A DNA stretch of 64,000 bases from CBDDIP01 sp965229005 (GCA_965229005.1 CBDDIP010000002.1:1550001-1614000), one strand, 5' to 3'. Counted from the first letter of the stretch, positions 40,737 through 50,142 are shown. Numbers and translations: made by a program. The notes: generated by a model from the letters alone, not told the origin.

Positions 40737-42080
40737 TCAGGCGAGTTCCCGGACGGCATCGGCGAACACCGACGAGTGGTGGTCGACGTCGGCAACCGTG
40801 TGGTGCGGTGACAGGAGGGCCATGTTGTGGAACGGAGTCAGCAGGATCTCGCGGTTCACGGCCCACAGGTGCATGAACGCGTCGAGCTCATCATCCACCG
40901 CAGCGGCGGCTTCGGCGCCGGTTCGCGGCGGCGGGCAGAACCAGTACTCCGCTCTGCTGCCGAGCTGCTGCACGTGCCACGGCAGGCGGTGCTCGTCGAT
41001 GGCGGCCTGCACACCATCGGTCCATGCCGCGGCGAGTGGGACGGTGTGGGCGAAGTCCTCGTCGCGCAACGACGTCGACAGCGCGGCGCGCACCGCCGCC
41101 ATCGCCAGCGCGCTGCCGGTGAGGGTGCCGCCGACGCCGCTGACGTCGATCCCTGTGTCGGCGAGCAGCTCGGCGAGGTCGTCGGCGATCGGCTGCGTCA
41201 TCCCGTACGCGGCCACGGGCACGCCGCCACCGATGGGCTTGCCGATGACGAAGAAGTCGGGCTCCAGACCCCACGATCGCGTCGCCCCACCGGGACCGAC
41301 GCAGATCGTGTGCGTCTCGTCGATCGCCAGCAGCGTGCCGTGCGCTCGAGTGAGGCGACGGAGCGCATCGTGGAAGCCGGGTTCCGGGAGGACGATCCCG
41401 ATGTTCGTCAGCGCCGGTTCGGCGAGGACGACGGCGATCTCGCCGGTCGCCAGCGCGGCCTCCAGCGCGTCGACGTCGTTGAACGGAACGACCACGGTGG
41501 TCAGCGCCGGGTCGACGGCCGCGCCGATGTTGCCATCGCGAGCCAACGTCTCGCCGCGCGGCCCGAGCACGACGAGGCTCTCATCGACCGAGCCGTGGTA
41601 GCACCAGTCGAAGACGAGCACCTTTCGTCGTCCGGTGAGGTGGCGGGCGAAGCGCAGCACGAACCGGTTCGCATCCGTGGCGGTCATCGCCATCTGAAAC
41701 ACCGGCATGCCGAAGCGTCGGGCGAGCTCGTCGCCGACCCACGTGGCGTCGACCGAGGGCAGCATCGTCGTCAGCCCTCGCCGTGCCTGCGCTGCGATCG
41801 CGTCGGCCACCGCGGGGAGCGAATGGCCGGTCATCGCGCCCGTGTCACCGAGGCAGAAGTCGATGTACTCGTGGCCGTCGATGTCGGTGAAGCGAGCGCC
41901 CTCGGCGTGGTCGACGACGATCGGGAAGGCGCCCGGCCAACGGGTCATCCATGCCATCGGCACCCCGCCGAGCAACGACCGGCGAGCATCGAGCGCCGCC
42001 GCGGCAGACCGGGGGTGCAGCTCGACGAACCGCGCGTCCTCGCGGGCGCGCAGGTCGGCCAGACGTGTTCGATCGATCAT
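40737..42080 (-). CDS. Class III PLP aminotransferase (GSA aminotransferase-like)
   Basis: 447 aa from the ATG at 42080. Fold-type I marks: YIDFCLGDTGAMTGHS, VLVFDWCYHGSVDES, DETHTICVGPGG (the Asp that contacts PLP), and FVIGKPIGGGVPVAAYG with the Schiff-base Lys. It is closest in pattern to HemL-type glutamate-1-semialdehyde aminomutases, though with a different N-terminal substrate region. It sits between siderophore-binding and efe genes, so a part in siderophore or amine metabolism is possible but unproven. Confidence 0.85.
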   Translation of the reverse strand: MIDRTRLADLRAREDARFVELHPRSAAAALDARRSLLGGVPMAWMTRWPGAFPIVVDHAEGARFTDIDGHEYIDFCLGDTGAMTGHSLPAVADAIAAQARRGLTTMLPSVDATWVGDELARRFGMPVFQMAMTATDANRFVLRFARHLTGRRKVLVFDWCYHGSVDESLVVLGPRGETLARDGNIGAAVDPALTTVVVPFNDVDALEAALATGEIAVVLAEPALTNIGIVLPEPGFHDALRRLTRAHGTLLAIDETHTICVGPGGATRSWGLEPDFFVIGKPIGGGVPVAAYGMTQPIADDLAELLADTGIDVSGVGGTLTGSALAMAAVRAALSTSLRDEDFAHTVPLAAAWTDGVQAAIDEHRLPWHVQQLGSRAEYWFCPPPRTGAEAAAAVDDELDAFMHLWAVNREILLTPFHNMALLSPHHTVADVDHHSSVFADAVRELA

Positions 42081-42113
42081 GGGCGACAATCTTGCATGCC
42101 GCCCGTGAGGGCC

Positions 42114-43133
42114 TCAGCCGGCGGCGGCCTCCAGCGCTGCGCGCACGGCGTCGAGGGAGTACGGGATCGACAGTGGCGTCGGCGTGTTGAGCCCGATGAC
42201 CGTCGGCAGGTCGAGCAGCGCGACCGCTCCGGTCTGCACCGCCGGGAGGTTGTCGTAGCCCGGGATGTCATCGGGGTCGGCGCCGTTGGTGAGCATGATC
42301 AGCAGGTCGGCGTCGAGCTCGCTGATCTGCTCGAGGCTGAGGCTCACTCGTCCGCCGGCGCCGTTGGCGATCGCCAGCAGGTCGGGCTCGATCGAGAGGC
42401 CGAGCTGGGCGAAGAGCGTCGCTGCCCCGTCGTTCGGGTCGGCCACGACGTAGATCTGGTCGCCGGGCACGTAGTTGGCCAGCGCGTAGGTCTTGCCCTG
42501 CAGACCGGGCAGCTCGGCGGCGATGTCGGCACTCAGCTGGTCGAGGTCGGCGATCAGCGTCGCCGCTTCGTCCTGCTTGCCGAGCACCTCGCCGGCTGCC
42601 GTGGCGATGTCTTGCCACGGGTCGACCTCGGCGTCGTCGCCAGCGAGCAGCGGGATGGTGGGGGCGATCGCCGACAGCTGGTCGTAGTCGGACTGCTCGG
42701 CGGCGAAGTAGGTGATGACGATGAGGTCGGGCTCCAGCGCGGCGATCGCCTCGTAAGGGATGCTCGTCCCGGCGGCGATGCGCTCGACGGAGTCCGGCAG
42801 GGTCTGCCACGGGTACAGGCCGGTGCCGCCGGCGTTCGGGTCGAGCACCACGCCGACGAGCGGGGCCTCGAGGGCGACCAGCACGTCTGTCCATTGCACG
42901 TCGACGGAGACGATCCGCTGCGGCGCGGCGTCGAACGTGGTCGAGCCGTAGTGGTGGGTGATCGTCACCGGGGCGGTGGTGGCGGTTCCGGGCGCTGATG
43001 GGGCAGCCGTCCCGGCCGGATCGGTCCCGGCGGGCGTGCTCGTCGCCGGTTCGGTCGACGACGGCGATCCGCCGTCGCTGCCGCACGCGGCAAGGGTGGT
43101 GGCGGCGACGATGGCAATGGCAAGCGCTCTCAT
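42114..43133 (-). CDS. Iron-siderophore ABC transporter substrate-binding lipoprotein (FecB/FhuD type)
   Basis: 339 aa from the ATG at 43133, giving a short lipoprotein signal (TTLAAC). Class III binding-protein pattern: PQRIVSVDVQWTDVLVALEAP, then EAIAALEPDLIVITY and a C-terminal lobe ending LSIPYSLDAVRAALEAA. It should bind ferric siderophores. No permease or ATPase gene is adjacent, so it must use a transporter elsewhere. Iron-box 3 is directly upstream of its start. Confidence 0.9.
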   Translation of the reverse strand: MRALAIAIVAATTLAACGSDGGSPSSTEPATSTPAGTDPAGTAAPSAPGTATTAPVTITHHYGSTTFDAAPQRIVSVDVQWTDVLVALEAPLVGVVLDPNAGGTGLYPWQTLPDSVERIAAGTSIPYEAIAALEPDLIVITYFAAEQSDYDQLSAIAPTIPLLAGDDAEVDPWQDIATAAGEVLGKQDEAATLIADLDQLSADIAAELPGLQGKTYALANYVPGDQIYVVADPNDGAATLFAQLGLSIEPDLLAIANGAGGRVSLSLEQISELDADLLIMLTNGADPDDIPGYDNLPAVQTGAVALLDLPTVIGLNTPTPLSIPYSLDAVRAALEAAAG

Positions 43134-43134
43134 G

Positions 43135-43148
43135 TTTGGTATGCCTAC
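43135..43148. promoter_or_regulatory. Iron-box palindrome 3 (siderophore-binding lipoprotein)
   Basis: TTTGGTATGCCTAC, 10 of 14 matches to box 1, adjoins the start codon of the FecB-like gene within the gap to the divergent TetR gene. It is the weakest of the four together with box 4. Confidence 0.4.
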
Positions 43149-43212
43149 CATGTTGATGAAACCAACTCCAACAATGAGCGGCCGCCCGCCGTTCCGCGCC
43201 TAGGGTGAGCGC

Positions 43213-43839
43213 GTGAGCCCGTCCGGCGCGTCCCTGGTCGATCCGTCGGCAGGGCGGCAGCCACCCCGGCGACCGGGCCGTCCGCCGCGCACCTCGATGG
43301 ACCAGCTGATCGCCGCGGCCGTCGAAGTCGGGCTCGATCGGTTCACGTTGGCCTCGGTGGCCGAGCACGTCGGCGCTGCCGAGTCGACCGTCTACAACTA
43401 CGTGTCCGGCCGCGAGCAGCTCTACTGGGCGGCAGCGGCGTCCGTCTTCGCGACGCTCGACGTGGACGCTCGCGACGCGGGCACCTGGGCCCAGTACGTC
43501 GACGAGGTGGCGTCACGAGTCGGCGTCCTCGCCCAACAGCACCCTGGGCTGCGCGAGTACGTGCTGCTCGGTCCGTACGAGCCGAGCACGCTCGAGCGGT
43601 TCGAGTCGATCGTGGCGCACGTGCGCCGGTTGCGCCCGGACATCACCGATCACGTCGCGTTCATCGTCGCCTCGCGCCCGGTCGTGCTGACCCTCGAGTA
43701 CGTCGGCAACCCGGTGTTCGAGCCCAACGTCGCCTGGATGCGGCGGGCGTTGATCCGCGGGTTCGACGAGATGATCGCGGACGGACCGATGCCACCGGCG
43801 CCCGCCAGGTCGTGGCGCGTCGACCTACGAGTCCGCTGA
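43213..43839 (+). CDS. TetR-family transcriptional regulator
   Basis: 208 aa from a GTG. A proline/arginine-rich arm precedes the helix-turn-helix (DRFTLASVAEHVGAAESTVYNYVSGREQLYWAA), which is typical TetR with an unusual YNYVSGRE where most have YRHF. The C-terminal ligand domain is divergent. It is divergent from the siderophore-binding gene and overlaps the hydrolase gene at its 3' end by 15 bases. Target and ligand are unknown. Confidence 0.85.
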   Translation: MSPSGASLVDPSAGRQPPRRPGRPPRTSMDQLIAAAVEVGLDRFTLASVAEHVGAAESTVYNYVSGREQLYWAAAASVFATLDVDARDAGTWAQYVDEVASRVGVLAQQHPGLREYVLLGPYEPSTLERFESIVAHVRRLRPDITDHVAFIVASRPVVLTLEYVGNPVFEPNVAWMRRALIRGFDEMIADGPMPPAPARSWRVDLRVR

Positions 43840-44688
43840 GGCGCGAACCGCATCGACGATGCGCAGGATCTCGTCGACGATGACGTCGGGCTCGGAGAAC
43901 GGGACGTAGTGCGACGACTCCGTCGCCTCCACGTGACGGCCCTGCGGGAAGGCGGCGATGGTGGTGCGATGGCCGGCGACGAGCTCGGCGCGGCGGCCGC
44001 GCTCCATCCGCCCCGTCTGCGTGCCGGAGATGGCAGTGACGGGGATGTCCGGCATCGTCAGCGGATGTTCGCGCAAGCGGCGGAGGTCGTCGACGTGCGA
44101 TGCGAGCTCGGCGACGAGCGCGCGCGAGGCCCGGACCGTGCCGTCCTCGGTGGGCATCATCGATGCGGCCGGCTCGGGGAGCTGCTTGGCCAGCCGCTTG
44201 ACGCCGACGCGGACGAGGCCGATGCGGGCCATCACCGGTACGAGCGGTCGCATGATGCGCGTCTGGATCGCGTTGGCGCGCGAGAAGAACAGCTCGCAGT
44301 GCTCGTCGGACTGGTCGACGAGCACGAGGCCGGCGACGCGCTCGGGGAGCGCGGCTGCAGCGGTGCGGATGATCGGCCCGCCCCAGCTGTGACCGACGAG
44401 CACCACCGGGCCGTCAACCAGCTGGCCGATGACGTCGACGAGATCGGACGCGAGGTGGGCAAGGTCGCGAGGTACGTCCGTTGGCTCGCTGCGGCCGAGG
44501 CCGCTGCGGTCGTACACGACCGTGGTCGTCGTCGCTGCAACCGCTGGAACGACGGCGGCCCACGTCAGTCGCGACGCGCCCATCCCGGCTTCGAAGACGA
44601 CCGTCGGCCCACCCGCGCCCGAGCGCTCCACGTGGAGCGAACGCCCGTCGCGGGTGCGCATTGATTCGGTTGTCTGACTGTTCGGCAT
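43825..44688 (-). CDS. Alpha/beta hydrolase
   Basis: 287 aa. The fold is clear: VVFEAGMGASRLTW (oxyanion strand), VVYDRSGLGRS, VLVGHSWGGPI (nucleophile Ser in GHSWG), and a late His in ATESSHYVPFSEPD. With iron-box 4 overlapping its start and the iron genes next to it, it could be a siderophore esterase, but its fold is equally that of many general hydrolases. The last 15 bases overlap the TetR gene on the other strand. Confidence 0.85.
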   Translation of the reverse strand: MPNSQTTESMRTRDGRSLHVERSGAGGPTVVFEAGMGASRLTWAAVVPAVAATTTTVVYDRSGLGRSEPTDVPRDLAHLASDLVDVIGQLVDGPVVLVGHSWGGPIIRTAAAALPERVAGLVLVDQSDEHCELFFSRANAIQTRIMRPLVPVMARIGLVRVGVKRLAKQLPEPAASMMPTEDGTVRASRALVAELASHVDDLRRLREHPLTMPDIPVTAISGTQTGRMERGRRAELVAGHRTTIAAFPQGRHVEATESSHYVPFSEPDVIVDEILRIVDAVRASADS

Positions 44689-44701
44689 GCAGCATGCCTA
44701 A
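44688..44701. promoter_or_regulatory. Iron-box palindrome 4 (hydrolase)
   Basis: TGCAGCATGCCTAA keeps the GCATGCCTAA half of the box and overlaps the start codon of the hydrolase gene. Only 10 of 14 positions match box 1, so support comes mainly from position. Confidence 0.35.
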
Positions 44702-44731
44702 CAAAGTCGGCTCGTCGGTGACGAACGAACC

Positions 44732-47032
44732 TCAGCCGGCGGCTGCGGCGATGGCCTGCCAGATGCGCTCGGGGGTGCACGGCATGTCGATGTGCTTCAC
44801 GCCGAGGTGGCTGACCGCGTCGACCACGGCCGACTGCACCGCAGGGGTGGAGCCGATCGTGCCGCTCTCGCCGATGCCCTTGGCGCCGAGCGGGTTGACG
44901 TGCGTCGGGGTCTCCATGTGCACGACCTCCACGCTTGCCAGCTCGGCGGCGGAGATGAAGGCGTAGTCGGCGAGGTTCGACGTGACGGGGTTGCCGTCGG
45001 TGTCGTAGCGCACCTCCTCCATCAGCGCCTGCGCCGTGCCCTGCGCGACGCCGCCGTGGATCTGGCCTTCGAGCAGCATCGGGTTGAGGACCTTGCCGGC
45101 ATCGTCACAGGCGATGTGGCGCAGGTGCTTGACCTGACCGGTCTCGGTGTCCACCTCGACGACGGCGACGTGTGCGCCGAACGGGAACGTGGCGCCGGCG
45201 GCCTGGAAGAACGTGGCGTGCTGCAGCCCGTTCTCGAAAGTGTCGTCGGTCTTCGCCGCGACTGCGAGGTCGGCCCAGGTCTTGGCCACGGCCGGCGTGC
45301 CGGTGACGTGGAACGAGCCGGTGTCCTTGTCCAGCACGACGTCCGCTTCGCTGGCTTCGAGCAGCTTGGCGGCGAGCGTGCGGGCCTTCTCGACGAGTTC
45401 GCCGGCCGTGTTCCACACTGCAGCGCCACCCTGTTGCAGCGAGCGCGAGCCCATCGTGCCGGTGCCCTGCGGGACGAGGTCGGTGTCGCCCCAGACGACG
45501 TCGATCTGATCCATCGGGATGCCGGTCTGCTCGTGGGCGAGCATGCTCCACGAGGTCACGTGGCCCTGACCGTGCGGCGAGGTGCCGGTGTAGACGATCG
45601 CCCGACCGTCGTCGAGCACTTCGACCTTGGCGTGCTCGCCGAAGGGAGCGACGCCGCCGGTGATCTCCACGTACACCGACACGCCGATGCCGAGCTGCTT
45701 GGTGTCGCCACGGGCGCGGCGGGCCGCCTGCTCGGCGCGCAGGTCGGCGTAGCCGGCGACCTCCAACGCCCTGTCGAGCGACAGCTCGTAGTCGCCGACG
45801 TCATAGGTCTGTCCGATCACGGTGGTGTGCGGCTCGAGGAACTTGGGGATCAGGTTCTTGCGGCGCACCTCGGCGGCGTCCATGCCGATCTCGAGGGCGA
45901 ACAGGTCCATCGCCCGCTCGGCGGCTGCGGTTGCCTCGGGGCGGCCGGCGCCGCGGTAGGCGGTGATCGGCGTCGTGTTGGTGACGACGCTCGTCGTGCG
46001 GCACTCGATGTTGGGGATGTCGTACACGGCCGACGCCATCGGGCGAGTCATGAACGGGGCGAGGATCGCGCCCATCTCCGCAAACGCACCGGAGTCCTGC
46101 ACGACCTGCAGGCGGTAGTGGCTGACCTTGCCGTCGCGGCTGCCGCCCATCGTCACGTACTGCACCTGGGCCCGGCCGTGGCCGAGCACCATCATGCTCT
46201 CGGTGCGGGTCTCCTGCCAGCGCAGCGGACGACCGACCTCCTTGGCGAACCGGCCGAGCAGGAACTCCTCCGGGTAGCACGTGATCTTGGCGCCGAAGCC
46301 ACCGCCGACGTCCGGGGTGATCACGCGGACCTCGTCGTCGCCGAGCCCGTTGGCGGCCTTGATCGTGTCGCGAGCGCCTTGCGCGCCCTGCGTGCTGAGC
46401 CACTGGTACAGCCGGCCCTCGACCCACGCAACGGCGGAACCGCGGACCTCGAGGGGGCACGGGGCGACGCGCTGGTTGATGAAGCGGCCCTTGACGACCA
46501 CCTCGCAGTCGGCGAAGTACTCGTCGCCGGTGACATCGGGCATGCCGAGCGCGGTGGTGTCGAAGACGACGTTGCTGCCGGCGGCGTCGTAGATCAGCGT
46601 CGTCGAGGTCATCGCGGCCTCGACGTCGACGAGCGCTTCGAGGATGTCGTAGTCGACGATGACCTGTTCGGCCGCGTCCTCGCCCTGGCGGCGGGTCTCG
46701 CTGATGACGGCGGCGACGGGCTCGCCGACGAAGCGGACCTTGTCCGTTGCGAGCGCGCCGCGAGCCACCATCGGGTTGAACGGGCTGGGGCCGGGCTCGA
46801 GCCCGAGGTCCGCGGCAGTGAGCACGGCGATGACGCCGGGCATCGCCAGCGCGTCGGTGGCATCGATCCCCTTGAGCACGCCGTGGGCGACCGAGGAGCG
46901 CACGTAGGTCACCCAGGCCGCGCCGGCGAGCAGCGGCTCGTCGTTGAGGTCGTCGACGTACTTGCCGCCGACGGTGAGGAACTTCGGGTCTTCCTTGCGA
47001 AGGACCCGATTGCCCAGGATGCTGCCAGCCAC
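44732..47032 (-). CDS. Second form II CoxL-like molybdenum hydroxylase, orphan
   Basis: 766 aa from a GTG at 47032 with GGGGGG upstream. Molybdenum-site motifs: VGGGFGAKITCY, ITAYRGAGRPEATA (form II AYRGAGR loop), GTSPHGQGHVTSWSM and GAKGIGESGTIG with the catalytic Glu. It differs clearly from the other CoxL (20706-23105). No small or medium subunit gene is adjacent, so it must borrow CoxS and CoxM from elsewhere or act in another complex. The substrate is unknown. Confidence 0.9.
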   Translation of the reverse strand: MAGSILGNRVLRKEDPKFLTVGGKYVDDLNDEPLLAGAAWVTYVRSSVAHGVLKGIDATDALAMPGVIAVLTAADLGLEPGPSPFNPMVARGALATDKVRFVGEPVAAVISETRRQGEDAAEQVIVDYDILEALVDVEAAMTSTTLIYDAAGSNVVFDTTALGMPDVTGDEYFADCEVVVKGRFINQRVAPCPLEVRGSAVAWVEGRLYQWLSTQGAQGARDTIKAANGLGDDEVRVITPDVGGGFGAKITCYPEEFLLGRFAKEVGRPLRWQETRTESMMVLGHGRAQVQYVTMGGSRDGKVSHYRLQVVQDSGAFAEMGAILAPFMTRPMASAVYDIPNIECRTTSVVTNTTPITAYRGAGRPEATAAAERAMDLFALEIGMDAAEVRRKNLIPKFLEPHTTVIGQTYDVGDYELSLDRALEVAGYADLRAEQAARRARGDTKQLGIGVSVYVEITGGVAPFGEHAKVEVLDDGRAIVYTGTSPHGQGHVTSWSMLAHEQTGIPMDQIDVVWGDTDLVPQGTGTMGSRSLQQGGAAVWNTAGELVEKARTLAAKLLEASEADVVLDKDTGSFHVTGTPAVAKTWADLAVAAKTDDTFENGLQHATFFQAAGATFPFGAHVAVVEVDTETGQVKHLRHIACDDAGKVLNPMLLEGQIHGGVAQGTAQALMEEVRYDTDGNPVTSNLADYAFISAAELASVEVVHMETPTHVNPLGAKGIGESGTIGSTPAVQSAVVDAVSHLGVKHIDMPCTPERIWQAIAAAAG

Positions 47033-47187
47033 GCGATGACCCCCCTATCTGTGATGGAACGGTGTGATGGACGAATGTTCACCGTCGAGCCGGACTGCAG
47101 CTCGACGACCCGGCCGACACTAGCGATCAGCCGCCTGGGCTGCGTGAGTGGGCGCCGGTTCACTCAGGCGGCGCGGGGCCGCTGCGG

Positions 47188-48162
47188 TCACTTGGCGCGC
47201 TTGCGCGCTGCGGTGACCGCTTCGCCGTACGCCGCGCCGACCTTCCAGTCGCCGCTGCGCATCCGCTGCTGCAGTGCCGCGGTCGCGGCGGTGTACTGGC
47301 CCGGCGCCAGCCCGTATCGGATGGCGTAGTCGTCGTAGTCCTTCGGCGGCACGCGATCCTTCACCGTGCCGACCTCGATCGCGGCGAGCGTCTCCAACGA
47401 CACGCCTTCGATCAGGGTCGTGTTCGCCGCGTTGTCGACCTCGGCGCGCACGTCGATCTGCGCACCCATCGACGCCGTCTCGACCTGCGTCCGGTCCCTG
47501 CGCAGCTCCTCGACCGGCGGCACGCCGACGCCCGGGTTGGCCTGCGCGGCCGCCGGCCAGTCGATGGCCACCTTGTCCGGCTTGTTGTCGCGCACCCAGC
47601 CCGGCAACGTCGCACCGACGACGCACAGGTGGGTGGCGTAGAAGGCAACCGAGACGTTCTTGATGTCCGCCACGTAGCTCTGGCCGGAGGCGGTGACGAT
47701 GCCGGCGCGCACGTCGATCGCCGATCCGAGCCCGAACATCACCGACCGCCGCTCGATCGCCTCGATCGTCACCGTCGCCGGGCCGCCCTTCTTCCGGTTC
47801 CCCGTGAGGCGGTCCTCCTCGTCGACGATGCCCGCGGCCGGTACCTCCTTCAACGCCTTCCACCGGTACTTCTCGTTCGTGCCCGCCGTCCCCGCGGCAG
47901 CGCACGTCGCCGCCCAGTCGATGTATCCCGCGCCGTCGTGGACGAGCACGGTCAGTGGCATGCCGAGACGCACCATGTCATCGGGGAGCAGCATCTGGCG
48001 GATGCCGACGATGCCGCCGGCGAACTGCACGGCGTACTCGTCGACGCGGCGCGTGGAGTTGTCATCGGAGACGTAGCGAACCTGGATCCCCGCCAATTGC
48101 GCCGGCGCGGGCGTGCCGCGCTCCATCACCTTCTCGACGCTGGGTCCCCCGAACAAGCCCAC
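47188..48162 (-). CDS. Hypothetical protein
   Basis: 324 aa from a GTG. No membrane helix or signal; the first residues (MGLFGGPSVEKVMERGTP) look like a short cytoplasmic lead. Two similar beta-rich halves are suggested by repeated phrases around VDEYAVQF and AIDVRAGIV. The C-terminal third is helical and basic (TAATAALQQRMRSGDWKV). No family recognised, and its neighbours give no clear hint. Separated by 155 bp from the orphan coxL. Confidence 0.7.
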   Translation of the reverse strand: MGLFGGPSVEKVMERGTPAPAQLAGIQVRYVSDDNSTRRVDEYAVQFAGGIVGIRQMLLPDDMVRLGMPLTVLVHDGAGYIDWAATCAAAGTAGTNEKYRWKALKEVPAAGIVDEEDRLTGNRKKGGPATVTIEAIERRSVMFGLGSAIDVRAGIVTASGQSYVADIKNVSVAFYATHLCVVGATLPGWVRDNKPDKVAIDWPAAAQANPGVGVPPVEELRRDRTQVETASMGAQIDVRAEVDNAANTTLIEGVSLETLAAIEVGTVKDRVPPKDYDDYAIRYGLAPGQYTAATAALQQRMRSGDWKVGAAYGEAVTAARKRAK

Positions 48163-48257
48163 GGCGTGCGCCCCCCGATCTCCTGGCCGCGTTGCGGCGC
48201 TGTCAGCAGATCATCGGCGTCTTCGGTCGCCGAATCAATCGCGAATGATCGCGAACG

Positions 48258-48803
48258 TCAGGGCGTCGTTGCCGCGGGCGGGTCGACCGTGCCCTGGCTT
48301 CGCACGGCGATGATCTGGCTGACGGCGTCGTACGGCCAGCCGGCAGGGAGCGTCATCGGCGCGTTCGGCGTGGGCAGCACGGTGACCCGCTTCTCGCCGG
48401 GATCGACGTAGCCGACCTCCTCGCGGGCGGCCTCCTTGATGCCTTCCTCGGTGTTCAGCCGGTTGACCTCGCCGTTGAGCCGGGCGTTGGCCTGCTCGAG
48501 GATGTCCAGCTCGCTGCGCTTCTGGCTGAGGTCGTCGCCCTGACGCAGCCAGGCCTTCACCGGCAGCACGAACAGCGCGGCAACCAGGGCGGCAGCGATG
48601 ACCGTGGCGGCCACGGCGATGATCGCCCGCTGGCTGCGCCCGGTGACGAGCTGCTTCTCCTCGGGGATCGCCCGGGTGAGCTCGCCGAACAGCGTGTGCT
48701 CGGACATCGTCGACTCGCGCGCAGCACGCGCCGCGGCCCGGGTTGGGTCGCGCGGGCGCTGGATCGAGGTGGTGCTGTGCCGGTCGCTCATGGCGCTGGA
48801 CAT
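48258..48803 (-). CDS. ftsB: FtsB/DivIC-like septum protein
   Basis: 181 aa from the ATG at 48803 with GGAG upstream; an ATG four codons on is possible. A cytoplasmic arm of about 60 residues, one membrane helix (IIAVAATVIAAALVAALFVL), then an extracellular coiled coil (GDDLSQKRSELDILEQANARL) and the GYVDPGEKRV segment typical of actinobacterial FtsB. It stabilises the FtsL/FtsQ divisome complex. Follows eno, the usual order. Confidence 0.85.
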   Translation of the reverse strand: MSSAMSDRHSTTSIQRPRDPTRAAARAARESTMSEHTLFGELTRAIPEEKQLVTGRSQRAIIAVAATVIAAALVAALFVLPVKAWLRQGDDLSQKRSELDILEQANARLNGEVNRLNTEEGIKEAAREEVGYVDPGEKRVTVLPTPNAPMTLPAGWPYDAVSQIIAVRSQGTVDPPAATTP

Positions 48804-48873
48804 TCTTCCAGCTCCGACCCCGCAAGTGGAGGCAAGGGTGCTTCGGGTGATCTGTGTCCGCGGACGCTGCGCG

Positions 48874-50142
48874 TCAGCGCAGCAATCCAGAACGGAAGGC
48901 GGCGGACTCGCCGAGCTGCTGCTCGATGCGCAGCAGCTGGTTGTACTTGGCCACGCGGTCGCTGCGTGCCGGTGCCCCGGTCTTGATCTGGCCGCAGTTG
49001 GTTGCCACGGCGAGGTCGGCGATCGTCGCGTCCTCGGTCTCGCCACTGCGGTGGCTCATCACGCTCGTGTACGCGTGGCGGGTGGCCAGGTCGACGGTGT
49101 CCAGCGTCTCGGTCAACGAGCCGATCTGGTTCACCTTCACCAGCACGCTGTTGGCGATCTTGCGCTCGATGCCCATGCGCAACCGGGCAACGTTGGTGAC
49201 GAACAGGTCGTCGCCGACCAGCTGGATGCGCGACGCCAGCGCGGTGGACAGCGAGGCCCAGCCGTCCCAGTCGTCCTCGGCCATGCCGTCCTCGATGCTG
49301 ACGATCGGGTACGTGCTCGCCAGCCGATCCCAGTAGGCGACGAGGTCGTCGGACGACAGGACCTTGCCCTCGCCGGTGAGGTGGTAGGCGCCGTCGCGGT
49401 AGAGCTCGCTCATCGCCGGGTCGAGCGCGATGGCGATGTCCTCGCCGGGGGTGTAGCCGGCCGTGCTGATCGCCTCGACGAGGATCTGGATGGCCTCCTC
49501 GTTGGTGGCCAGGTTCGGAGCGAACCCGCCCTCGTCGCCGACTGCGGTCGACAGACCGCGATCGTGGAGCATCTTCTTCAACGTGTGGTAGGTCTCGGTG
49601 CCCCAACGCAACGCTTCGCGGAAGCTCGGTGCGCCGATCGGCATCACCATGAACTCTTGGAGGTCGATCGTGTTGTCGGCGTGCGCGCCGCCGTTGATCA
49701 CGTTCATCATCGGCACCGGCAGCACGTGTGCGTTCGGCCCGCCGAGGTAGCGGTACAGCGGCAGCTCGAGCTCATCGGCCGCGGCCTTGGCGATGGCGAG
49801 GCTGGTGCCGAGGATCGCGTTGGCACCGAGGCGAGCCTTGTTGGCGGTGCCGTCGAGGCTGATCAGCTCGGTGTCGATGAAGCGCTGCTCCAGCGCCTCG
49901 ACGCCGCGCAGCAGATCGGCGATCTCGCCGTTGACGTAGCCGACGGCGGTCTGCACGCCCTTGCCGCCGTAACGGTCACCGCCGTCACGCAGCTCGACTG
50001 CCTCGTGCTCACCCGTCGACGCACCGGACGGCACGGCAGCCCGACCGCTCGCTCCGCTCTCCAGGGTGACCTCCACCTCGACGGTGGGGTTGCCGCGGGA
50101 GTCCAGGATCTCGCGACCGATGACGTTGACGATCTCGCTCAT
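48874..50142 (-). CDS. eno: Enolase
   Basis: 422 aa from the ATG at 50142 (nine bases inside the longest frame). Full enolase: REILDSRGNPTVEVEV, VPSGASTGEHEAVELRDG, the metal ligands in VSIEDGMAEDDW, and KVNQIGSLTET and SHRSGETED near the end. It converts 2-phosphoglycerate to phosphoenolpyruvate in glycolysis. Followed by ftsB, a conserved actinobacterial pair. Confidence 0.97.
   Translation of the reverse strand: MSEIVNVIGREILDSRGNPTVEVEVTLESGASGRAAVPSGASTGEHEAVELRDGGDRYGGKGVQTAVGYVNGEIADLLRGVEALEQRFIDTELISLDGTANKARLGANAILGTSLAIAKAAADELELPLYRYLGGPNAHVLPVPMMNVINGGAHADNTIDLQEFMVMPIGAPSFREALRWGTETYHTLKKMLHDRGLSTAVGDEGGFAPNLATNEEAIQILVEAISTAGYTPGEDIAIALDPAMSELYRDGAYHLTGEGKVLSSDDLVAYWDRLASTYPIVSIEDGMAEDDWDGWASLSTALASRIQLVGDDLFVTNVARLRMGIERKIANSVLVKVNQIGSLTETLDTVDLATRHAYTSVMSHRSGETEDATIADLAVATNCGQIKTGAPARSDRVAKYNQLLRIEQQLGESAAFRSGLLR

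Noticed and set aside
44792..47329. 845-codon open frame on the plus strand
   Set aside because: Antisense shadow of the orphan coxL, with low-complexity composition and no motif.
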